Assembly: GCF_009647655.1 (NCBI RefSeq)
Contig: NZ_WJFD01000004.1
Span: 186,001 to 250,000 of the forward strand
Source of the DNA: Chitinophaga sp. SYP-B3965
Lineage (GTDB): Bacteria; Bacteroidota; Bacteroidia; Chitinophagales; Chitinophagaceae
Reading direction: 5' to 3'
DNA: 64,000 nucleotides
The translations under genes and the position numbers were made by a program. Shown piece after piece: positions 52,482 to 58,880 of this stretch. Numbering within the stretch: the first letter of the stretch is position 1; each line of letters begins with the position of its first letter. The notes under the pieces are model-generated. The model saw only the letters and a list, made by a program, of their open reading frames with translations. It made no database searches and was not told the DNA's origin.

Positions 52482-53020
52482 GGAGTTGAGAAGAAATTAA
52501 ACGAGAACGACTTAAGTTTTGCAGGCGGAATGCCGTACATCTTCTTGAAAGCCGTAGAAAAATGATTCGGCGAACTATAGCCTAAGTGATCCGCTACTTC
52601 ATTCACATTCATTCTTCCTTCTGCGAGGATCTGGCGGGCAGTTTTCATTCTCATTTCCTGCACGTAGCCAAAAACAGTATATCCAAACAATTGTTTGAAC
52701 CCTCTTTTCAATTTAAACTCATTCAATCCAAATCTTCTGCAAAGCAGGCCCAGGCTGAGTACCGGGTCAAGGTAATGTTCCTGCAGGAATGATTTCACCT
52801 GTTGCAAACGTTTAGCATCTGCAGGGTGGATACTTCTTGCCGGAATGGCTTTTACATTAAAGTGCAGCAATGCCTGGAGTGGATCCCACAGGTCTGCATA
52901 CTGATCTTCAATTTCATCAGCTAAAGTGGTTTGTTCTTTTACCAGGAATGAAACGTGGTCTGTAAAGAACGCATGGTTTGCGATCGCATGTAGCGTATCG
53001 GATGGCATTTTTGGGGTCAT
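52460..53020 (-). CDS. Short AraC-family transcriptional regulator
   Basis: The 186-residue protein has a C-terminal AraC-type double helix-turn-helix (about 78-175, with LGLLCRRFGLNEFKLKRGFK and VADHLGYSSPNHFSTAFKKMYG). The N-terminal segment is only about 75 residues. PchR-like Bacteroidota regulators of this subtype usually have about 300 residues with a sensory domain, which is missing here, and no upstream open frame supplies it. It diverges from the cytochrome c/cupin pair. The tandem repeat at 53027-53060 in the gap is a natural candidate for its binding site. Confidence 0.88.
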   Translation of the reverse strand: MTPKMPSDTLHAIANHAFFTDHVSFLVKEQTTLADEIEDQYADLWDPLQALLHFNVKAIPARSIHPADAKRLQQVKSFLQEHYLDPVLSLGLLCRRFGLNEFKLKRGFKQLFGYTVFGYVQEMRMKTARQILAEGRMNVNEVADHLGYSSPNHFSTAFKKMYGIPPAKLKSFSFNFFSTPKENRPE

Positions 53021-53026
53021 TCTAAA

Positions 53027-53060
53027 TCCGTTTTTCGTATATGTTTATCCGTTTATCGTA
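53027..53060. promoter_or_regulatory. Tandem direct repeat TCCGTTTnTCGTA x2, putative AraC-type binding site
   Basis: TCCGTTTTTCGTA (53027-53039) and TCCGTTTATCGTA (53048-53060) match at 12 of 13 positions and are 21 bases apart start to start, two helical turns. Such head-to-tail spacing is typical of AraC-family half-sites. It lies between the divergent AraC and cytochrome genes and upstream of a -7 box. Confidence 0.55.
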
Positions 53061-53083
53061 CTATCCACCGGGGTTGAGTGGAA

Positions 53084-53091
53084 TAACTTTG
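53084..53091 (+). promoter_or_regulatory. Putative promoter -7 box (TAACTTTG) for the cytochrome c gene
   Basis: An exact TAnnTTTG match lies 23 bases upstream of the cytochrome ATG and 24 bases after the tandem repeat, a geometry suited to activation by a regulator bound upstream. Confidence 0.5.
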
Positions 53092-53114
53092 ATGAAACAA
53101 AAATAGTAATAAAC

Positions 53115-53990
53115 ATGTTGCGGAAAATACTCAAATGGATAGGTGGCGGGATTGGTGTATTGGTGGCGCTGATCCTTATATTTTATTTTGTAATGCATAT
53201 TGTGGTCAATAACAAGAGGGCCAAAACGTACAACGTAGAAGTACGGATGTTTGATATTCCTTCTGATTCCGCCTCCATAGCGGAAGGCGCGCATATCTAC
53301 GCTACCAAAGGCTGTGGGGACTGCCATGGAGAGGATCTGTCAGGAAAGATCTTCCTCGACGACGGGATGGTTGGTACCATAAGAGCTGCAAATCTTACCT
53401 CGGGAAAAGGTGGCCGGCCTGCAAATTATACAGACCGAGATTGGATCAGGGCTTTTCGCCATGGATTAAGACCCGATGGTAAACCACTTATAATAATGCC
53501 TTCATATGAATATTGTAAACTGGCGGACCATGATCTGGGAAGCCTTATTGCTTATTGCAAATCTGTGCCTCCGGTGGATGCAGCACCTGCCAGTATTAAA
53601 CTGGGGCCGCTGGGCACTGTACTGTCGGGTTTGGATAAACTTCCGCTGATCCCTGCAGATCAGATCAACCATCTTGAAAAGTATCCTCAGAAGATAAAGA
53701 AATCTGTATCTGTTGAATATGGAAAATATCTTACACTGTCTTGTACGGGTTGTCATAAACCAGATCTGAAAGGGGGAGATAACGTGATCCCCGGCGGTAC
53801 GCCAGTGCGCGATATCACAGCCAGCGGTAACATTGGTAAATGGACACTGAGCCAGTTTATGAATGTATTGCGCACAGGCGCCACTCCGGATGGCCGGCAA
53901 CTGAAGAATGAAGACATGCCCTGGCAAATGACGAAAAATTATACGGACGAAGAGCTACAGGCCCTTTATCTCTATCTAAAAACATTATAA
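53115..53990 (+). CDS. Membrane-anchored dihaem cytochrome c
   Basis: The 291-residue protein starts with a membrane anchor (about residues 5-32) and has two c-type haem-binding motifs, CGDCH near residue 73 and CTGCH near residue 216. Each sits in a typical cytochrome c domain with a downstream methionine (for example in the GMVGTIRAANLT and NEDMPWQMT regions). It is probably periplasm-facing and transfers electrons to or from an unidentified partner. No dehydrogenase subunit is encoded beside it; the next gene is a cupin. The ATG at 53115 places the anchor at the N-terminus. Confidence 0.9.
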   Translation: MLRKILKWIGGGIGVLVALILIFYFVMHIVVNNKRAKTYNVEVRMFDIPSDSASIAEGAHIYATKGCGDCHGEDLSGKIFLDDGMVGTIRAANLTSGKGGRPANYTDRDWIRAFRHGLRPDGKPLIIMPSYEYCKLADHDLGSLIAYCKSVPPVDAAPASIKLGPLGTVLSGLDKLPLIPADQINHLEKYPQKIKKSVSVEYGKYLTLSCTGCHKPDLKGGDNVIPGGTPVRDITASGNIGKWTLSQFMNVLRTGATPDGRQLKNEDMPWQMTKNYTDEELQALYLYLKTL

Positions 53991-53991
53991 G

Positions 53992-54540
53992 ATGTCTTTG
54001 CCCCGTACTATTAGTAATCCTGTTATTGGTGATAAAGTAACCTTCCTGGAAACAACGGAAGAAACGGGTGGCTCTCATGTTACTGTGTTGGTAGAACTGG
54101 CGCCTGGCGGGAAGAACGGCTTGCATTTTCATACTACTTACCAGGAACAATTTGAAGTGCTGGAAGGAGAGTTGGGCCTGCGGATAGGGAAAGGGTTTTT
54201 TTTCCTGTCTAGGGGTGGGATGGCAGAAGTGCCGTTATATGAGCGTCACTTGTTCTTCAATCCAAGTGGTAAACGGCCTGTTACTTTCAAAGTAACCATC
54301 ACGCCGGCCAGGCAATTTGAAGCCTGCCTGCGGGTTGCTTATGGTTTGGCTACGGATGGAAAAGTACGCAAGAGCGGCATTCCGCTTAAGTTAGCGCATC
54401 TTGCCATACTGATGGAAATGGGAGAAACTTACCTGACTGTGTTACCTTATTGGTTACAGGTCAGATTGTTTCGCTACCTTGGGAGGATTGCGAGGAGGAA
54501 GGGTGTTGAAAAAGAGTTGGAACAATATTATAAATCGTAG
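53992..54540 (+). CDS. Cupin-domain protein with C-terminal helical extension
   Basis: The 182-residue protein starts one base after the cytochrome stop. The N-terminal half is a cupin barrel, with metal-binding residues in LHFHTTYQEQFEVLEGE (about 44-60). The C-terminal half has a hydrophobic, probably helical segment (about 130-165) with no recognised domain. There is no signal peptide. The tight pairing with the dihaem cytochrome suggests a shared pathway, but the function is unknown. Confidence 0.82.
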   Translation: MSLPRTISNPVIGDKVTFLETTEETGGSHVTVLVELAPGGKNGLHFHTTYQEQFEVLEGELGLRIGKGFFFLSRGGMAEVPLYERHLFFNPSGKRPVTFKVTITPARQFEACLRVAYGLATDGKVRKSGIPLKLAHLAILMEMGETYLTVLPYWLQVRLFRYLGRIARRKGVEKELEQYYKS

Positions 54541-54564
54541 AGACGCAAATGGATGCGCCTCTAC
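54537..54564. repeat. REP-like palindromic hairpin after the cupin gene
   Basis: GTAGAGaCGCA pairs with TGCGcCTCTAC around a 6-base loop, starting inside the cupin stop codon. There is no T-run. The GTAGAGACGC type of palindrome resembles dispersed intergenic repeats seen in many genomes, but I saw only one copy here. Confidence 0.45.
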
Positions 54565-54583
54565 TTAAATGAGATCTTACATG

Positions 54584-54913
54584 TTATTTCTTTTCGTTGC
54601 CTTTATCAAAGAAGCCGGAAATTTTATCTTTTGCTTCTTTCACGATATCCTCCGCTTTGTCTTTCGCTTTTTCAGCCCAGTCTTCAACTTTGTCTGATAC
54701 ATTATCCAGGAAGTCTTCTGCCTGGTCCACAAACCCTTCTTTTTTGGGTTGAGGTGCAGCGGTGCCAAGGCCTGTGAACCAATTGTCTACATTACCTGCA
54801 ATAGCCGCGGGTAGCTTACTTTTCACGAAATCTTTAACGGTATCAATGGCTTTAACGGCTTGCTCGTCGGTAAGGCCTGCTCTGTCTTTGAGGTTCTGTA
54901 TAAGCTCTTGCAT
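54584..54913 (-). CDS. Small charged helical protein, function unknown
   Basis: The 109-residue protein has an N-terminal segment (about 1-45, LKDRAGLTDEQAVKAIDTVKDFVKS) that looks like a small helical domain of the DUF2267/DUF937 kind. It is followed by a Lys/Asp/Glu-rich amphipathic helix repeating EDxxxxAKDKAED-like units, similar to LEA- or YtxH-like stress proteins. There is no signal peptide. Its ATG is five bases beyond the T-run that ends the long hairpin after clpX. Family assignment is weak. Confidence 0.7.
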   Translation of the reverse strand: MQELIQNLKDRAGLTDEQAVKAIDTVKDFVKSKLPAAIAGNVDNWFTGLGTAAPQPKKEGFVDQAEDFLDNVSDKVEDWAEKAKDKAEDIVKEAKDKISGFFDKGNEKK

Positions 54914-54917
54914 GGGT

Positions 54918-55000
54918 AAAAAAATTGATGGTTGTTAAAGAAAAGATACAACCGTAACAAGTTACGAAAAACAATGTATCTCTTCTCCAACAACCATCAA
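54918..55000 (-). terminator. 76-base imperfect palindrome with T-run downstream of clpX
   Basis: Outer arms 54925-54936 and 54989-55000 are perfectly complementary (12 bases). A second pair of 12-base arms (54939-54950 and 54975-54986) has one mismatch, and GTAAC/GTTAC pair in the centre. On the minus strand the structure is followed by seven Ts and then, after five more bases, the ATG of the next gene. It is probably the clpX terminator, unusually long, and may affect expression of the small downstream gene. Confidence 0.7.
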
Positions 55001-55014
55001 TGGTTATAATAAGT

Positions 55015-56256
55015 TTACGCTACTTTCAACGTCACCAGGGTGCTTTTCTCCAATTTCTCTTCGGCGTAGGCACGTGTGAGCTCAAAGGACTTTTCATCTG
55101 TAGATGGTAAGTGGAACATCGCATCTGCCAGTAAGATCTCACAGATAGAGCGAAGCCCGCGGGCGCCCAGCTTGTATTCCAGCGCTTTGTCCACAATATA
55201 TTCCAATGCATCTTCTCCAATCTTCAGATCTATTCCTTCTACCTGGAAGAGTTTCCTGTATTGTTTCACCAGGGCGTTACGCGGTTTGGTGAGGATATCT
55301 TTCAGTGCATCTTTATCCAGCGTGTTCAGGTACGTAACAACAGGTAAACGGCCCAGCAGCTCAGGGATCAATCCAAATTGTTTCAGGTCCTGTGAGTTCA
55401 CATAGCGGAGGATGTGCTTGCGTGCATCTTCTTCTCTATCCTTATTCACGGTGAAACCGATGGAGTGGGTTTGAATCCGGCGGCTGATGATACGGTCTAC
55501 ACCATCAAATGCACCTCCGCATATAAAGAGGATATTCTGTGTATTTACCTTGATCAGCTTTTGCTCAGGGTGTTTACGGCCGCCTTGTGGTGGAACCAGC
55601 ACTTCTGTACCTTCCAGCAGTTTCAGCAAACCTTGTTGTACCCCTTCTCCGCTCACATCACGGGTGATGGAAGGGTTATCACTTTTACGGGCGATCTTGT
55701 CTATTTCATCGATATAAACGATGCCTCTTTCCGCAGCTTCCACATCGTAGTTACAAACCTGGAGCAGGCGGGTGAGGATGCTTTCCACGTCTTCGCCTAC
55801 ATAACCGGCTTCTGTGAAAACAGTGGCGTCTACGATGGTGAAAGGAACATTCAGCAGTTTAGCGATGGATTTTGCCAGCAGGGTTTTACCAGTACCGGTT
55901 TCGCCTACCATGATCAGGTTGCTCTTTTCAATTTCCACATCATCTTCCAGCACCTGTTGGTTCAGCCTTTTGTAGTGATTATAAACAGCAACGGCCAGGA
56001 TCTTCTTGGCATCGTCCTGCCCGATCACGTATTCATCCAGGAATTTCTTGATCTCCACGGGTTTGGACACTTTAGGAACAAACAGGGAAGGCGTGGATTT
56101 CTTTGCATCTCCGGAAGGTGTAAATTCCTGCTCAATGATCTCCTGCGCGTTGGCCACACAATTTTCACAAATGTGTCCTTCCGCACCGGCTATCAATATC
56201 CTTACCTCGTCTTTATTACGATTGCAGAACGAACAGCGTATTTTGGACTCTTTCAT
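55015..56256 (-). CDS. clpX: ATP-dependent Clp protease ATP-binding subunit ClpX
   Basis: The 413-residue AAA+ unfoldase feeds substrates to ClpP. The N-terminal zinc finger has CSFCNRN and CENCV (residues 9-35). Walker A is GETGTGKT, Walker B is [10 protein letters not shown], and the sensor/arginine region and [12 protein letters not shown] are conserved. It lies downstream of clpP with its own likely promoter (TAATTTTG on the minus strand at 56300-56307) after the clpP terminator, so the two are not simply one operon. Confidence 0.97.
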   Translation of the reverse strand: MKESKIRCSFCNRNKDEVRILIAGAEGHICENCVANAQEIIEQEFTPSGDAKKSTPSLFVPKVSKPVEIKKFLDEYVIGQDDAKKILAVAVYNHYKRLNQQVLEDDVEIEKSNLIMVGETGTGKTLLAKSIAKLLNVPFTIVDATVFTEAGYVGEDVESILTRLLQVCNYDVEAAERGIVYIDEIDKIARKSDNPSITRDVSGEGVQQGLLKLLEGTEVLVPPQGGRKHPEQKLIKVNTQNILFICGGAFDGVDRIISRRIQTHSIGFTVNKDREEDARKHILRYVNSQDLKQFGLIPELLGRLPVVTYLNTLDKDALKDILTKPRNALVKQYRKLFQVEGIDLKIGEDALEYIVDKALEYKLGARGLRSICEILLADAMFHLPSTDEKSFELTRAYAEEKLEKSTLVTLKVA

Positions 56257-56299
56257 TTAATATTTTTTAATATGACATTCAGCTTCCCCTCGGGGGATA

Positions 56300-56307
56300 C
56301 AAAATTA
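56300..56307 (-). promoter_or_regulatory. Putative clpX promoter -7 box (TAATTTTG)
   Basis: The minus strand reads TAATTTTG, an exact TAnnTTTG match 43 bases upstream of clpX and downstream of the clpP terminator. The predicted mRNA would begin close to a small CCCC-CGA-GGGG hairpin. Confidence 0.45.
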
Positions 56308-56390
56308 CACTTTTTCGCGGTTAACGGGCAGCCGGACCAGCTGAAATTAACATACCTTTTGGTTACCCCGGAATAGCCGGGTTTAAATGA

Positions 56391-56416
56391 AAACGTCCCG
56401 CGTGGGCGGGACGTTT
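56391..56416 (-). terminator. Rho-independent terminator of clpP
   Basis: AACGTCCCGC and GCGGGACGTT are perfect 10-base arms with a four-base loop. On the minus strand TTTTCATTT follows. It lies just after the clpP stop. Confidence 0.8.
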
Positions 56417-56421
56417 CAGGA

Positions 56422-57129
56422 TTATTGAGGATTATTTTCCGCTGCTTTTTTCCTTGGATTCTTTTCGAGTACGTCATCAATGATGCCGTATTCTTTCGCT
56501 TCATCAGCTGTCATCCAATAGTCACGATCGGAGTCTTTCTCCACTTTTTTAACGGGTTGACCGCAGTGACCGGCAATGATCTCGTTCAGCTCTTTCTTGA
56601 GTTTTACGAATTCACGGGCTGTGATCTCGATGTCAGAAGTTTGACCTTCTGCACCACCATGCGGTTGGTGGATCATTACACGGGCATGTTTCAATGCGGT
56701 GCGTTTTCCTTTGGAACCAGCTACGAGCAGCACGGCGCCGAAAGAAGCGGCCATACCGGTACAGATGGTAGCGATATCCGGAGAAATGATCTGCATGGTA
56801 TCATAGATCCCGAGGCCAGCGTATACGCTACCACCAGGACTGTTAATGTACATTTGAATATCGCGGTTGCGATCAGCTGATTCCAGGAATAATAACTGGG
56901 CAGTGATAACATTGGCCACATAATCATTTACGGGATCTCCCAAAAAGATGATCCGGTCAGCCATGAGACGGGAAAATACGTCCATCTGGGTAACATTCAG
57001 CTGACGTTCCTCAATGATATAAGGGGTCAGAGAATTGATCTGGTGACTTTTAGCGTAACTATCTACCACCAGGCTACTGATACCGCGGTGCTGGATGGCA
57101 TATTTCCTGAATTCGTTGTTAATGTTCAT
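56422..57129 (-). CDS. clpP: ATP-dependent Clp protease proteolytic subunit ClpP
   Basis: The 235-residue serine peptidase forms the tetradecameric chamber used by ClpX. The catalytic triad is visible: Ser in TGMAASFGA near residue 120, His in MIHQPHGG, and Asp in KDSDRDYWM. A Lys/Asn-rich C-terminal extension follows IIDDVLEKNP. The start overlaps the tig stop by 11 bases, so translation is probably coupled to trigger factor. Confidence 0.97.
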   Translation of the reverse strand: MNINNEFRKYAIQHRGISSLVVDSYAKSHQINSLTPYIIEERQLNVTQMDVFSRLMADRIIFLGDPVNDYVANVITAQLLFLESADRNRDIQMYINSPGGSVYAGLGIYDTMQIISPDIATICTGMAASFGAVLLVAGSKGKRTALKHARVMIHQPHGGAEGQTSDIEITAREFVKLKKELNEIIAGHCGQPVKKVEKDSDRDYWMTADEAKEYGIIDDVLEKNPRKKAAENNPQ

Positions 57130-58489
57130 GATGGTGATGTTTATGAGGTAATTTTACAAATTCTTCAGCGGATATTTCCTCTTCTTTCACGTTCACCTTT
57201 GTTTCTGCCCAGTCAAACAGCTTTTGAGTGATCATTTCGCGGTATGTTTGATCAACATATTTTTCATCCTGCAGCAGGCGGTCCAGGTAGCTATCCAGCC
57301 ATTCTGCCTGTTCGCCGCCAATGCCATAGTATCCCATGATCTTGGCGCGGGCACTTTCTTTCAGTTCTTCGAAAGAAACTTCCAGGGAATTATCACGGAT
57401 CAGTTTGTCGCTGATCAGTGTCCAGCGGAGCTGATGGTCGAAATTAGGGTATTCGTGCTCGGCTTCCTCAGCTGTTTTAGGCTTTTCACCACCTTTTTGC
57501 AGCCAGCGTTTGAGGAAATCTTTAGGAAGCTCGATGGGTGTTTCATGCACCAAAGTTTCAAACAGTTCATTGTGGAGATGGTTGGTAGCTTCCTGTTTCC
57601 AGTATTTACCGATCTCTTCTTTCAGTTTGTCTTTGAATGCTTCTTCTGTAGTGATGTCCTGGCCGGGATAAACTTCTTTGAAGAATTCTTCATTCAGTTC
57701 TCTTTTTTCGATCAGTCCTACTTTGGTAATCGTTAATTGGAAGTATTTCTTTTCGGCATCTTTATCATTTGCCAGTCCGAGGTCCTTCTGAACAAACTCT
57801 ATGCGTTCTTTATCGAAAGCTTTACCCAGCTGGATAGTGAGGGTATCGCCTGCTTTTTTGCCCTGGAGTTTGTCCTGTACATCTTTAGAGAAGTATTTCA
57901 CCAGCATGGAGTTCTCTTTCTTCTCAGCGCCTTCAGCTACATTGCCTTTAGCGTCGCTTTCCAGGAATTCTATGGTGAGTACGTTATCTTCAGAAGTAAC
58001 TGTTTCAGGTTCAGACATTTTGCCACCTTTCAGTTGGAGGCGTTCTATTTCCTGTGCTACTATTTCATCTGTAACCTTTACGTTATAACGGGTAAGGGTA
58101 GTTTTATTGAGCAGTTGGGAAGCATCGAAAGCCGGTTTCAGTCCGATTTCGAAGTTAAAGTCGTATGCTTCAGGTACAGCGTAGTTGAAGTTTTTGGCTT
58201 CTGCGTCTAAAGGCAGGGGCTGGGCGAAGATCTCCAGTTTTTCCTGTTGCAGGTAACCCATCAGTTCTTTCTCAACGGTTTTCAATATTTCGTCAGCGAA
58301 CAGGGCCTGGCCGCTCATTTTCTTGATCATGCCCGCAGGAACCTGACCTTTACGGAAACCCGGAATATTAGCGGTTTTAGAAAAATGCTTTACGGCTTTC
58401 TCGAAATTGGGAAGGTAGTCTTCCTGGCTCACTTTCACAGTGATCTTATCATTTAATAAACCAATGTTCTCTCTGGTTACGGTTGCCAT
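57119..58489 (-). CDS. tig: Trigger factor
   Basis: The 456-residue ribosome-associated chaperone starts with the ribosome-binding domain, whose loop IPGFRKGQVP (about 42-51) contains the FRKG docking signature. A divergent peptidyl-prolyl isomerase-like region and a long helical C-terminal chaperone domain follow. The protein ends in a histidine-rich tail HKHHHHEH, which is unusual. It precedes clpP with an 11-base overlap, a common chaperone-protease arrangement. Confidence 0.94.
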   Translation of the reverse strand: MATVTRENIGLLNDKITVKVSQEDYLPNFEKAVKHFSKTANIPGFRKGQVPAGMIKKMSGQALFADEILKTVEKELMGYLQQEKLEIFAQPLPLDAEAKNFNYAVPEAYDFNFEIGLKPAFDASQLLNKTTLTRYNVKVTDEIVAQEIERLQLKGGKMSEPETVTSEDNVLTIEFLESDAKGNVAEGAEKKENSMLVKYFSKDVQDKLQGKKAGDTLTIQLGKAFDKERIEFVQKDLGLANDKDAEKKYFQLTITKVGLIEKRELNEEFFKEVYPGQDITTEEAFKDKLKEEIGKYWKQEATNHLHNELFETLVHETPIELPKDFLKRWLQKGGEKPKTAEEAEHEYPNFDHQLRWTLISDKLIRDNSLEVSFEELKESARAKIMGYYGIGGEQAEWLDSYLDRLLQDEKYVDQTYREMITQKLFDWAETKVNVKEEEISAEEFVKLPHKHHHHEH

Positions 58490-58614
58490 TTGTTTTTTGT
58501 TAATATATTAAAACACAGAATATAAACTTGTTCAGGGCTTGAAGCACTTGTCTACGAAGATTGTGCCATGCACCTGCGGGGAGGGAGTCTCTGCCGTTTT
58601 AGCAGTTAGGACGA

Positions 58615-58653
58615 AGCGTTGGCAGTCAATTTTGACTTTGAACTGTCAACGCT
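58615..58653. repeat. Inverted repeat between tig and tRNA-Leu
   Basis: AGCGTTGGCAGT and ACTGTCAACGCT (one G-T pair) are separated by 15 bases. It lies downstream of the tRNA on the minus strand and could mark its 3' processing or termination; no T-run follows. The rest of 58490-58667 shows nothing recognisable. Confidence 0.4.
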
Positions 58654-58667
58654 CCGGGTGATGTTAG

Positions 58668-58749
58668 TGCGGGTGATAGGACTCGAACCTACATACCGTG
58701 AGGCACCAGATCCTAAGTCTGGCGTGTCTACCAATTTCACCACACCCGC
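58668..58749 (-). tRNA. tRNA-Leu (anticodon UAG)
   Basis: The minus strand from 58749 folds into a cloverleaf. The acceptor stem is GCGGGTG pairing with CACCCGC, with discriminator A. The D-arm contains AAATTGGTAGACA, the anticodon stem is CCAGA/TCTGG around CTTAGGA (anticodon TAG), a class II variable arm follows (TGCCTCACGGTAT), and the T-arm reads GTTCGAGTC. CCA is not encoded. Length 82. Confidence 0.96.
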
Positions 58750-58864
58750 AAATTCAAAAGCCCTTATTTTAAAGGACTGCAAAGGTATCGTTTTTTGGGA
58801 ATTTTAAAAATATTTGAACCGGGGGTAGCCAATTTCCCCTGTTCCAATACTGCTGCTGATTTCG

Positions 58865-58872
58865 TAATTTTG
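58865..58872 (+). promoter_or_regulatory. Putative promoter -7 box (TAATTTTG) for the RelA/SpoT gene
   Basis: An exact TAnnTTTG match ends eight bases before the ATG, implying a very short mRNA leader. Confidence 0.45.
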
Positions 58873-58880
58873 ATCTTAGC

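Noticed and set aside
52802-52816. A fourth LacI-type site (TGCAAACGTTTAGCA)
   Set aside because: Only one half-site is good and it falls inside the AraC coding sequence, far from a promoter.
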